DNA of 64,000 nt. Origin: Lawsonibacter sp900766145. Lineage in GTDB: Bacteria > Bacillota > Clostridia > Oscillospirales > Oscillospiraceae. Of this stretch, positions 16,706 to 23,985 are shown piece after piece (the stretch's first letter is position 1; every line of letters starts with the position of its first letter). The notes below the pieces were generated by a model. It saw only the letters and a list, made by a program, of their open reading frames with translations, had not been told where the DNA came from and ran no database searches. Location: the NCBI RefSeq assembly GCF_030372275.1, contig NZ_JAUDDJ010000001.1, one strand, 5' to 3'. The translations under genes were made by a program, and so were the position numbers.

Positions 16706-17221
16706 ATGGAATTGGGTCTGACCTTTCCCCTCCAACGATTTTTAAAGCGGAAAACGCCGGACTACGGCACAAAGCCGGACCGGCGTTTCTGCTGGGACCT
16801 GCATGTCATCACTCTGCGGGGATGCAAATGTCTGTTGGCTGTCCACTGCCACAGCCGGTACACCTTTGTCCGCTACGATGTCTCGCCCATGCAGTGGATG
16901 GACCTTCCTGACCTGTTCCGGGAGGGACTGACCGACAGTCTCACGGCCGCCGGGTTTTCCCAATATCAAGTGGAGAACTATCTGCATCGGGCTGACGATA
17001 TAACCATCACCCGCACCCACGGCCGCCGGGAGGTTGCCTTTCTCAACCGGGCCTGGGAGGATGTATTGGCTTTGGATCTATGTTTGGATACATCAAGCCA
17101 GGCACAGCCCTTGCTGGACCACGCGGTCAACACCCGTCCCAGCCGATGCGTGGGCTTTGAGGGGCTGGGACGGGGGTTGGAGCGGATGCTCAGAGAGATG
17201 AATAGACCAGGAGGACAATAA
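16706..17221 (+). CDS. Conserved-type hypothetical protein, possibly DUF6933-like
   Basis: 171 residues, ATG after AGGAGAATC. The centre FCWDLHVITLRGCKCLLAVH with later RYTFVRYDV and DLPDLFREGLTD resembles the DUF6933 arrangement (a beta-rich core recording a nucleic-acid or cofactor-like fold), but I am not sure. No signal, membrane segment or catalytic motif. It sits 15 bp after the acetyltransferase and 3 bp before the DUF5714-ArsC gene in the same operon. Confidence 0.72.
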   Translation: MELGLTFPLQRFLKRKTPDYGTKPDRRFCWDLHVITLRGCKCLLAVHCHSRYTFVRYDVSPMQWMDLPDLFREGLTDSLTAAGFSQYQVENYLHRADDITITRTHGRREVAFLNRAWEDVLALDLCLDTSSQAQPLLDHAVNTRPSRCVGFEGLGRGLERMLREMNRPGGQ

Positions 17222-17224
17222 TAC

Positions 17225-18319
17225 ATGGAAGAATGTCTGATTTGTAAGGCGCCGCTGGAATACCTCGTGGAGGACCAGGTTATGGAGTGTGCCATCTGCC
17301 ATAAGAAAGAGCCCAGCAAAACCCGCTGCGTAAAGGGCCACTATGTCTGCAATGACTGTCACACCCAGGGCATGGACAGCATCTTTGGTCTGTATCTGGC
17401 CGAGACCTCCAAGGACCCTGTGGCCATTATCCGGCGGATGATGGACCTCCCCTTCTGCCACATGCACGGCCCGGAGCACCATGTGATGGTGGGCTCGGCC
17501 CTGCTCACCGCCTACAAAAACGCCGGGGGTGATCTGGATCTGGAGAAGGCGCTGCGGGAGATGTACAGCCGGGGCAAAGAGGTTCCTGGCGGGGCCTGCG
17601 GCTTTTGGGGCGCCTGCGGGGCAGGCATCAGTGCCGGGCAGTTTCTGGCCATCGTCACGGAATCTACCCCCCTGGCCCGGGAGCCCTGGGGGCTGAGCAA
17701 CCAGATGACCGCCCGGGCGCTGGACAACATCGGCAAGGCAGGCGGTCCCCGGTGCTGCAAGCGGGACTCCTTCCTCTCCATCCTGGCCGCCATTGACTTT
17801 ACCCGGGAGCATCTGGGCGTGGAGATGGAGCGGACCGTTCCCGTCTGCTCTTACAGCAGCCGGAATAACCAGTGCATCGGCAAGCGCTGTCCCTTCTCGG
17901 CCCTCAATCACCAAAAGCCCAAGGTGGCTTTTCTCTGCGTTCATAACTCCTGCCGCAGCCAGATGGCGGAGGCGCTGGGTAAAAAACTGGCCGGCGACGT
18001 GTTTGACAGCTTCTCTGCCGGTACCGAACCCGGCGCCCGCATCAATCCTGACGCGGTGCGTCTGATGAAGCAGGTCCACGGCATCGACATGGAGAAGACC
18101 CAGCATAACAAGCCCCTCTCGGAACTGCCGGCTGTCGATATCGTGGTGACCATGGGCTGCAACGTCCAGTGTCCCACATTCCCCTGCTCCCACCGGGAGG
18201 ATTGGGGCTTGGATGATCCCAGCGGCAAGGAGGACAAAGAATTTCTCGCCATCATGGCCCGGATCGAAGAAAAAATGCTGGATCTGAAACGCCGCATTCA
18301 GTCCGGCAAGCTGAAATAA
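17225..18319 (+). CDS. Fusion of DUF5714 domain with thioredoxin-type arsenate reductase (LMW phosphatase fold)
   Basis: 364 residues. Residues 1-225 look like DUF5714: Cys pairs at 4/7 and 22/25, then C35, GHYVC (38-42) and C45, suggesting a metal-binding module, followed by PGGACGFWGACGAG. Residues about 232-364 are an ArsC domain: VAFLCVHNSCRSQMAEAL with P-loop Cys238-Arg244, then GCNVQCPTFPC with Cys312, 316 and 321 and WGLDDPSG, matching the redox-relay cysteines of thioredoxin-coupled arsenate reductases. The ArsC half would reduce arsenate or dephosphorylate a protein. The fused N-terminus is unexplained. Last gene of the seven-gene operon. Confidence 0.9.
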   Translation: MEECLICKAPLEYLVEDQVMECAICHKKEPSKTRCVKGHYVCNDCHTQGMDSIFGLYLAETSKDPVAIIRRMMDLPFCHMHGPEHHVMVGSALLTAYKNAGGDLDLEKALREMYSRGKEVPGGACGFWGACGAGISAGQFLAIVTESTPLAREPWGLSNQMTARALDNIGKAGGPRCCKRDSFLSILAAIDFTREHLGVEMERTVPVCSYSSRNNQCIGKRCPFSALNHQKPKVAFLCVHNSCRSQMAEALGKKLAGDVFDSFSAGTEPGARINPDAVRLMKQVHGIDMEKTQHNKPLSELPAVDIVVTMGCNVQCPTFPCSHREDWGLDDPSGKEDKEFLAIMARIEEKMLDLKRRIQSGKLK

Positions 18320-18331
18320 TACAATATAGCA

Positions 18332-18367
18332 AAGGCCCGGAGCTTCTGCATTGAAGCTCCGGGCCTT
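18332..18367. terminator. Terminator between convergent genes
   Basis: 15-bp perfect stem AAGGCCCGGAGCTTC / GAAGCTCCGGGCCTT with a 6-base loop; short T-runs on both strands. Ends the seven-gene operon and the PNPOx-like gene. Confidence 0.8.
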
Positions 18368-18375
18368 GTTTGTGG

Positions 18376-18900
18376 TTACTCCGGCATCTGCTCTAACAAC
18401 AGCGTCTGCCGGGGCGCGCACCCCAGCTTTTTGAAGTCGGAGAACAGGCAGTCTATGCGGGTAGGCCGGACACAAATGAGATGCATGGGAGTAGGCAGTT
18501 TGCGCAGAACGTCCAGTGAAATCTTTTTATATGCCGCATGGGCATTATAGCGCGGGCTGAATGGCTCCACCAGTTCCGCTGTTCCCATGACCTGCATCCC
18601 GTGGAGTTTGCCAAAGCCCTCGTATTTATCATAGATAGCCAGGCACACATTTGGATTTTTCTCAAGGCCAATGAACTTCTTGCCCCCTTCACTGAACATC
18701 CAGAAGCAGCCGTCGTGCCAGCTGTACTCAATGGGGGTACAACGCACATAGTCCCCGGTGCCGGTAGCCAGGGCACAGGTGTTGTTGGACTGGATATATT
18801 CCTCCACCATGGCGCGCAGCTTGCCCTGCTCCAGCTTGACGCTGTCTGCGTCCTTTTCCTCCCAGTAACGGGCAGCCGCTTGATACTCCTGCTTTGTCAC
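18376..18900 (-). CDS. Pyridoxamine 5'-phosphate oxidase-like flavin-binding protein
   Basis: 174 residues; GTG start at 18900 with AGGAGGGG six bases upstream. The split-barrel pattern is visible: NNTCALATGTGDYVRCTPIE, then GCFWMFSEGGKKFIGLEKN and CLAIYDKYEG. The family binds FMN, F420 or haem and catalyses small redox steps; this subgroup is often called nitroimidazole-resistance- or general-stress-like. Monocistronic, convergent with the ArsC fusion. No substrate evidence. Confidence 0.85.
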   Translation of the reverse strand: MTKQEYQAAARYWEEKDADSVKLEQGKLRAMVEEYIQSNNTCALATGTGDYVRCTPIEYSWHDGCFWMFSEGGKKFIGLEKNPNVCLAIYDKYEGFGKLHGMQVMGTAELVEPFSPRYNAHAAYKKISLDVLRKLPTPMHLICVRPTRIDCLFSDFKKLGCAPRQTLLLEQMPE

Positions 18901-19054
18901 ACAGACCCCTCCTCACGTCATTTTCTCCAGTATAGCACAGCCGCAAAGGAAATGTCAGGAAACCGGGCGAAAGTGGCAGTTTTCCTTGGTGGATTTTTTG
19001 CTGTCTGGACGGTATACTCAAAGGCAGATAACATACCATTAGGAGGAAATTGCT

Positions 19055-19504
19055 ATGAGTTTGGGAAGCAGTTTATACCATGCCCGAAAAAAGAGCGGGC
19101 TCTCTCAGGAAAATGTGGCTGAAAAGCTGGGGGTCAGCCGCCAGACCATCTCCAAATGGGAGACCAATGAGACCTTGCCCGATATCCGTCAGTCCAAGGG
19201 GCTGGCCATGCTCTACCATATGACGCTGGACAAGCTTATCGAGTACGATTTTGACGAACAGCAGGCTCAGCAGATGATTGAAAGCGTCAGTGACGAGGCC
19301 CAGGCTCGAATCGACTGGAACAAGGTTTGGAGCAAAAAGTACCCGGTGCTGGCCACCTACCATAAAACGGTGCGCATCAACGACTATGCCCCGGCCCTAC
19401 GGGAGATGCTCACCCAGCTGCGGGTGGACTACGGCTATAACAACACCGACGCGCTGCTGGTACTCAAGGACATTCTGGCCCGGGTATGGAAGGGCCAGAT
19501 GTAA
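19055..19504 (+). CDS. XRE-family helix-turn-helix regulator
   Basis: 149 residues. Residues about 8-60 are a Cro/C1-type DNA-binding domain (SGLSQENVAEKLGVSRQTIS, then KWETNETLPD). The 90-residue C-terminus is an unassigned alpha-helical effector part with LRVDYGYNNTDALLVLKDIL. ATTAGGAGGAAATTGCT gives a strong ribosome site. Single-gene unit closed by the hairpin near 19528-19583; targets unknown. Confidence 0.9.
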   Translation: MSLGSSLYHARKKSGLSQENVAEKLGVSRQTISKWETNETLPDIRQSKGLAMLYHMTLDKLIEYDFDEQQAQQMIESVSDEAQARIDWNKVWSKKYPVLATYHKTVRINDYAPALREMLTQLRVDYGYNNTDALLVLKDILARVWKGQM

Positions 19505-19527
19505 GGGCTATGGTCCTCTAAAAAGCA

Positions 19528-19583
19528 AAAAATTCCCCTATTCTGTGTTGTCGCTGGGCAAGCACAGAATGGGGGGATTTTGT
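19528..19583. terminator. Long imperfect hairpin with T-run
   Basis: AAAATTCCCC-TATTCTGTG pairs with CACAGAAT-GGGGGGATTTT around a 14-base loop; T-run TTGTTTTAT follows on the plus strand. Ends the XRE gene and may also stop the convergent DUF2200 gene. Confidence 0.65.
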
Positions 19584-19608
19584 TTTATATGGGCTTCTGG
19601 AGGAGCTG

Positions 19609-19959
19609 TTACTTCCTTAAAATCTGTTCCATAGATTTTCCCTTGGCCAGCTCATCCACCAGCTTGTCCAGGTATCGGATCTCCCGCATCAGCGGGTCTT
19701 CCACCTCCTCCACCCGAACGCCGCACACCTTTCCGGTAATGAGGATACGGTTTGGGTTCATCGCCGGGGCATTGCGGAAGAAGTCGCCGTAGCTGGTGTC
19801 AGACTGCTCCAGGCGGGCAATGTCCTCTGCAGTGTATCCGGTAAGCCAAGCGGTCACCTGGTCTACCTCTTCCCTGCTGCGGCCCTTCTTCTCCGCCTTA
19901 TTGATCAGCAGTGGGTACAATTTGGCAAAAGTCATTTGCGTTACATCGACACGGGGCAT
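19609..19959 (-). CDS. DUF2200 family protein
   Basis: 116 residues, matching DUF2200: it begins with VTQMTFAKLYPLLINKAEKK and contains VDQVTAWLTGY and a late CGVRVEEVEDPLMREIRYLD segment. Small, cytosolic and helical, widely distributed in Firmicutes; function not established. GGAAAGGAGAACC precedes the ATG. Confidence 0.92.
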   Translation of the reverse strand: MPRVDVTQMTFAKLYPLLINKAEKKGRSREEVDQVTAWLTGYTAEDIARLEQSDTSYGDFFRNAPAMNPNRILITGKVCGVRVEEVEDPLMREIRYLDKLVDELAKGKSMEQILRK

Positions 19960-20150
19960 ATGGTTCTCCTTTCCTGGGCTCAGCCACCCAGCAGTTTTTC
20001 GTTGACGGCGTTGATAGGCACCCTAGTTATTAGCCTTATCATAGCATGAGCCGCTCCATCTGGCAAACAAAGCGTCTTTATTTAGTTATAGATAATCATT
20101 CTTTTTTATAGGCAGTCCTGCTTCAGCTAAGGCTATAACGCAAATAATGC

Positions 20151-20190
20151 TTGACAACAGAGCATAAAGCTTTATAATGAACAATGTTCA
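20151..20190 (+). promoter_or_regulatory. Promoter with TetR operator 1
   Basis: TTGACA (20151-20156), 16-bp spacer, TATAAT (20173-20178), and the perfect palindrome TGAACA-A-TGTTCA (20178-20190) starting in the -10 box. A second copy of the palindrome is at 20803-20815, so the TetR gene at 20206 is very likely autoregulated through it. Confidence 0.8.
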
Positions 20191-20205
20191 CATTGAGGTG
20201 ATTGA

Positions 20206-20763
20206 ATGAATACAGTGGTCACATCAAAAGAGGAAATCCTAAAGGCCAGCCGGGAGCTGATCCAGCAAAAGGGCTGGTCGGCGGTCAATATCCGCTCGGT
20301 GGCAGCTGCCTGCGGCGTGTCTGTGGGTTCCATCTACAACTATTATGATTCCAAGGCCGCTTTGATCGGAGCCACCGTGGAAAGTGTCTGGTGCGAGATC
20401 TTCCACCGCCCGGAGGATGAGGATGTATTTCAGGACACGCAGGCCTACATTACCTGGCTGTATGGGCGAATGGAGTATGGCTGCCAGCAGTATCCCGGAT
20501 TTTTTACTCTCCACTCCCTGGGCTTCATGGGAGAGGACAAGTCCGACGGAAAGCGGCGGATGCAACAGACCTGGCAGCATATTTTAGAGGGCCTTTGTTC
20601 CGTTCTGAAGCGGGATGCCAAGGTACGGCCGGATGCTTTTACCGAACCGTTTACAGCAGAAAAATTTGCGGACGTTCTGTTTTCTCTGATGCTGTCCGCA
20701 TTGATGCGGCAGGACTATGACCCGACCGCAGTCCTGGAGATCGTCCGCAGGACTCTCTATTAA
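20206..20763 (+). CDS. TetR/AcrR-family transcriptional regulator
   Basis: 185 residues. N-terminal HTH: SREL through WSAVNIRSVAAACGVSVGSI then YNYYDSKAALIGATVE, the typical TetR recognition helix region (residues 10-55). The C-terminal ligand domain contains an FHRPEDEDVF loop and is unassigned. ATG at 20206 after a TTGAGGTG site. The palindromes 5' of this gene and 5' of the next gene indicate it represses itself and the membrane operon at 20832-22386. Confidence 0.94.
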   Translation: MNTVVTSKEEILKASRELIQQKGWSAVNIRSVAAACGVSVGSIYNYYDSKAALIGATVESVWCEIFHRPEDEDVFQDTQAYITWLYGRMEYGCQQYPGFFTLHSLGFMGEDKSDGKRRMQQTWQHILEGLCSVLKRDAKVRPDAFTEPFTAEKFADVLFSLMLSALMRQDYDPTAVLEIVRRTLY

Positions 20764-20790
20764 AATTCCCACGCAATGGTGGGAATTTTA
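20762..20790 (+). terminator. Terminator or attenuator directly after the TetR stop
   Basis: 11-bp perfect stem AAAATTCCCAC / GTGGGAATTTT overlapping the TAA stop, followed by TTTTATAT. It separates the regulator from the operon at 20832. Confidence 0.7.
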
Positions 20791-20802
20791 TATCCCGGAA
20801 AA

Positions 20803-20815
20803 TGAACATTGTTCA
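20803..20815 (+). promoter_or_regulatory. TetR operator 2
   Basis: Perfect palindrome TGAACA-T-TGTTCA, same half-sites as operator 1, six bases before the GGAGG of the next gene. No good sigma-A promoter is visible between the terminator and this site, so it may act as a roadblock on readthrough transcripts. Confidence 0.7.
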
Positions 20816-20831
20816 CTAAAGGAGGCAGATG

Positions 20832-21284
20832 ATGAAAGTAAAACGCAATACCCTGCTGCTTTTGGCCTGTCTGGTATGGAGCGCGGCGGGGTTCAATATT
20901 CTCCGCATTGGCCTGATGGCCTATCCAGCCTATCTGACTGTGCTGAATACCCTGCTGTCTGTGCTGGTGTTTGCAGTGTTTCAGCGGTTTATCTTCGGAA
21001 AGCTGGTAAAAAAGCACACTGCCAGAATTCAAGCATACCTGGAAGAGCGGCACTTTTTCCTGAAGTTCTTTGACAAAAAGGCTTTTGCCATCATGGCGGT
21101 GATGATGACCGGCGGCATTGGCCTGCGGGCGAGCGGACTGGCCCCAGAGCGGTTCATCGCCGTTTTCTATACCGGCCTGGGGGCTGCACTTTTGCTGGCC
21201 GGGCTGCTGTTTGGCAAAAACTTCGGCAAGGCCACCTTTGCCCCTGTCCCCGCCCAAAACAATATGGAAGAAAAAGGAGTGTAA
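20832..21284 (+). CDS. Small membrane protein of a TetR-controlled operon
   Basis: 150 residues from the ATG at 20832, six bases after GGAGG. About four hydrophobic segments (LLLLACLVWSAAGFNIL; YLTVLNTLLSVLVFAVF; IMAVMMTGGIGL; YTGLGAALLLAGLLF). No known domain recognised. It directly follows the TetR operator and precedes two more membrane proteins, so the three probably act together in the membrane. Confidence 0.78.
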   Translation: MKVKRNTLLLLACLVWSAAGFNILRIGLMAYPAYLTVLNTLLSVLVFAVFQRFIFGKLVKKHTARIQAYLEERHFFLKFFDKKAFAIMAVMMTGGIGLRASGLAPERFIAVFYTGLGAALLLAGLLFGKNFGKATFAPVPAQNNMEEKGV

Positions 21285-21287
21285 ACC

Positions 21288-21953
21288 ATGCAGGCAATTA
21301 TGGAAACTCTGTTTGATGCCGTCTATCTGGTCTCGGTCATTACCATTGGGCTGCTGATGATCCGGGGCAGCAAGGGCAACCGCCAATTCCGTCTGTTCGG
21401 CTTTATGGCAGTGGTATTGGGCGCGGGCGATGCGTTCCATCTGATTCCCCGGGCGGTTGCCCTGTGTACTACCGGTCTTGAAAACTACACCGTCCCCCTG
21501 GGGCTGGGAAAGTGGATCACCTCGGTCACCATGACGATTTTCTATGTGCTGCTCTACTATGTGTGGCGGCAGCGGTACCAGATCAAGGGGCAGAGCGTTC
21601 TGACCGCTGCGGTATATATTTTGGCCGGTCTGCGCATTCTCCTTTGCATGATGCCCCAGAATCAGTGGCTCAGCGCTGACGCTCCCCTCTCCTGGGGCAT
21701 CTACCGAAACATCCCCTTTGCCCTGCTGGGCCTTCTGGTGATCGTACTGTTTTACCACAGCGCCAAGGAGCACCAAGACCGGGCATTTCGCTGGATGTGG
21801 CTGACCATTGTACTGAGCTTTGGCTTTTATATCCCGGTGGTACTGTGGGCAGACACCATCCCCATGATCGGAATGCTGATGATCCCCAAGACCTGCGCCT
21901 ATGTTTGGACGGTACTGATCGGGTATTTCGCCATGAAGCGGGAATGCCGATAA
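21288..21953 (+). CDS. Multi-pass membrane protein of unknown function
   Basis: 221 residues with about seven helices (VYLVSVITIGLLMI; LFGFMAVVLGAGDAFHLI; KWITSVTMTIFYVLLYYVW; FALLGLLVIVLFY; WMWLTIVLSFGFYIPVVLW). Polar positions inside helices (GAGDAFH) hint at a ligand or cofactor site but no family motif is recognised. ATG after AAAAAGGAGTGT, 4 bp after the preceding gene; cotranscribed with DUF2871. Confidence 0.8.
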   Translation: MQAIMETLFDAVYLVSVITIGLLMIRGSKGNRQFRLFGFMAVVLGAGDAFHLIPRAVALCTTGLENYTVPLGLGKWITSVTMTIFYVLLYYVWRQRYQIKGQSVLTAAVYILAGLRILLCMMPQNQWLSADAPLSWGIYRNIPFALLGLLVIVLFYHSAKEHQDRAFRWMWLTIVLSFGFYIPVVLWADTIPMIGMLMIPKTCAYVWTVLIGYFAMKRECR

Positions 21954-21966
21954 AGGAGGATAGGAT

Positions 21967-22386
21967 ATGAAACGCTATATGAATACTGCACTGCTGTATG
22001 CCATCCTGGCCATGGTAGGCGGCGTGTTTTATCGGGAGTTTACTAAATTTCATGGTTTTACCGCCAAGACTACTCTCTCTGTGGTACATACCCATTACTT
22101 TCTGATGGGAATGGTATTTTTCCTACTGCTGCTTGTCCTGGGAAAAAACTTTTCCTTCACTGGCCCCAAAACCGGCCAGATGTTGGTCCTCTATCATGTG
22201 GGACTGAACCTGACCGCTGTGATGTTTGTGGTGCGGGGTGTGATCCAGGTCCTGGGCACCACTCTTTCCCCCGGCATGGATGCAGCCATCTCCGGCGTGG
22301 CCGGGATCGGCCATATTCTGCTGGGCGTCAGCCTGGTCCTGTTGCTTTTACAGATCAAAGGTAGTGTGACATCGGTACAGAAATAA
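21967..22386 (+). CDS. DUF2871 family membrane protein
   Basis: 139 residues. DUF2871 pattern: YAILAMVGGVFYREFTK, then SVVHTHYFLMGMVFFLLLLV and the closing GIGHILLGVSLVLLLL. Four membrane helices with conserved histidines in HTHYF and GIGH. The histidines resemble haem or metal ligand positions, but this is inference. GGAGGATAGGAT precedes the ATG. Last gene of the TetR operon, closed by the terminator at 22393. Confidence 0.9.
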   Translation: MKRYMNTALLYAILAMVGGVFYREFTKFHGFTAKTTLSVVHTHYFLMGMVFFLLLLVLGKNFSFTGPKTGQMLVLYHVGLNLTAVMFVVRGVIQVLGTTLSPGMDAAISGVAGIGHILLGVSLVLLLLQIKGSVTSVQK

Positions 22387-22392
22387 CCTGTG

Positions 22393-22432
22393 AAACGGGG
22401 CTGGTACTGCAATGCAGTACCAGCCCCGTTTT
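22393..22432 (+). terminator. Very strong terminator of the DUF2871 operon
   Basis: 18-bp perfect stem from AAACGGGGCTGG to its complement with loop AAT, followed by TTTT. Confidence 0.9.
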
Positions 22433-22458
22433 ATCCATTTCCTAAATATGATATAGAA

Positions 22459-22489
22459 TTGTCAGAAAATCATTCCAGCATGATATAAT
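22459..22489 (+). promoter_or_regulatory. Promoter of the 108-residue hypothetical gene
   Basis: TTGTCA (22459-22464), 19-bp spacer, TATAAT (22484-22489) with a TGA extension (TGn) just before it. Confidence 0.55.
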
Positions 22490-22531
22490 CGGTAATGATA
22501 GACTCGTTTACTTTAAATCAGGAGGCAACTC

Positions 22532-22858
22532 ATGAACACGAAATCTGTTTCCACTATTTTTGATCCGGAACCCCTCCAGTGGGGCCTGCGGGGCGATCCC
22601 TTCCTGTGGGAGTATCTAAAAGAGCAATATCAAGATATGCCGCTGCCCTACTCGGCCAAAACGCTCCGCGAAGACATCCTCCGCATGTTTTCCACGCTGA
22701 CCGGTGCGCTGCCCGCACCGGGTGGGGACTACTTTGTGGAGCAGTTCGCCCAGACCCATGTAGGTATGTCCACCGGTTGGCTCAGTGGAGATTTTTGGCT
22801 GAATACGGCCATTCCCCTTCTGATACAGCGTCTGGAACAGGCCAATGCAGCTGTATAA
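22532..22858 (+). CDS. Small hypothetical protein
   Basis: 108 residues, ATG after CAGGAGGCAACTC. Contains an acidic, aromatic N-terminus (FDPEPLQWGLRGDPFLWEYLK) and a helical C-terminus (FWLNTAIPLLIQRLEQANA); no membrane segment. Family not recognised. It has its own promoter and terminator, so it is expressed as a unit. Confidence 0.78.
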   Translation: MNTKSVSTIFDPEPLQWGLRGDPFLWEYLKEQYQDMPLPYSAKTLREDILRMFSTLTGALPAPGGDYFVEQFAQTHVGMSTGWLSGDFWLNTAIPLLIQRLEQANAAV

Positions 22859-22875
22859 TAAAGATGAATCTAAGA

Positions 22876-22915
22876 AAAGAGCCGATCACCACCTGCTGTG
22901 GTGATCGGCTCTTTA
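22876..22915. terminator. Bidirectional terminator
   Basis: 17-bp perfect stem AAAGAGCCGATCACCAC / GTGGTGATCGGCTCTTT with a 5-base loop and T-runs both ways; separates the hypothetical gene from the convergent lipoprotein. Confidence 0.88.
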
Positions 22916-22939
22916 TTTATACATCTATTTGTTTGGCAA

Positions 22940-23722
22940 TCAGGAAGTATACTCGTCCAGCACCAAAGAGCCATTCCGTCCGCTGATATATGTGGCAAAA
23001 TGATGCTCTTGGCCATCCGCATCGATAAAGGAGATGCCGTAGGAGGTCATATCTCCATAGAAAACAACGCCTGCTACAAAGGGCATATCCGGTGTCATCT
23101 GATCCATCGTATACAGGGTTTCTGTCACATCATAAGCACTGGTATCGCCCGGTGCCAGCAAAGAAAACTGCACATTGGTCAGCACTTCGTTAGAGGTAAA
23201 CAGCAGCTTTACCATGTACTCAGAATCCTCTGCGATAAACTCCTCATACTTTCCGCTGCTCAGTATTTTTTCATCTGCAAAGCGGACTTGAATGGGTGCA
23301 GACTCCCCTTCGCTGGATTCAGCGGCAGCAATGTCAATCCAGCCAAGTCCCGACTTCAACTTGCCCCATCGAATCCCCTCGTAGTCCACTTCCTCTTCTA
23401 CAATGGTATAGGTACCGGCAGAACCTACCGTATCAACCACCCCGTAATCGTACCCGGGCCCCTCATAAACGGAAATGTCCGGGCTGGCAATGTGGATTGT
23501 GTACGGTACAGACGCAGAGGTGGAATCCGATTTGTCAGACTGATCCGGGGTACTACTTGTTCCAGAGCCATTCGGTTGTCCTGACTGATCCGGGGCACTT
23601 GTGTTGGACGAAGCGGATTGCTCGCCGCTGGATTTCGGGTTGGAGGAAGAACAAGATGTCAGCATCACGCACAAGATGGATGCCATCGTGATCATTAGGA
23701 ATGTAGTCTTTCTATGTTTCAT
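22940..23722 (-). CDS. Lipoprotein with SH3-like domain
   Basis: 260 residues. Start at 23722 gives a clean lipoprotein signal: KHRK, hydrophobic core, then LTSC with Cys24; the longer GTG frame from 23776 would bury it. Residues 25-75 are a Ser/Gly/Pro/Gln linker, followed by an SH3b domain (ISVYEGPGYDYGVVDTVG, then IRWGKLKSGLGWID) that may bind cell-wall peptides. The C-terminal 130 residues are a beta-rich unassigned domain. A surface protein in the cell envelope; exact role unknown. It is monocistronic and faces the terminator at 22876. Confidence 0.88.
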   Translation of the reverse strand: MKHRKTTFLMITMASILCVMLTSCSSSNPKSSGEQSASSNTSAPDQSGQPNGSGTSSTPDQSDKSDSTSASVPYTIHIASPDISVYEGPGYDYGVVDTVGSAGTYTIVEEEVDYEGIRWGKLKSGLGWIDIAAAESSEGESAPIQVRFADEKILSSGKYEEFIAEDSEYMVKLLFTSNEVLTNVQFSLLAPGDTSAYDVTETLYTMDQMTPDMPFVAGVVFYGDMTSYGISFIDADGQEHHFATYISGRNGSLVLDEYTS

Positions 23723-23922
23723 AACGTTTTGATCCTCACTTTCTGAGTCTGATGCTCTCCATGCTGTCACGTACACTATTTCTCAACAACATCCGCATCT
23801 TCAGACGCCGCTGCATTCTGCTTTCTGTAAACTTATCTGTCTGCAGTTTACACGGGGCAATCCCTGATGTCAATGTATTTAAATGTCAGCCCTTCCATGA
23901 TTCCATTAGGTAGAAACAAAGA

Positions 23923-23950
23923 AAGCAGGCCCCGTTACCGGGGCCTGCTT
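23923..23950 (-). terminator. Terminator of AIM24 copy 2
   Basis: 11-bp perfect stem AAGCAGGCCCC / GGGGCCTGCTT; on the minus strand it is followed by TTCTTTG. Core GCAGG...CCTGC is shared with 10176 and 11557. Confidence 0.7.
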
Positions 23951-23985
23951 CGGTTGCAAAACTTTATGTAAATAATTTTGAGGGA

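Noticed and set aside
22940..23776. GTG start at 23776 for the SH3 lipoprotein
   Set aside because: It would place 18 extra residues before the lipoprotein signal; the ATG at 23722 gives a proper signal peptide.
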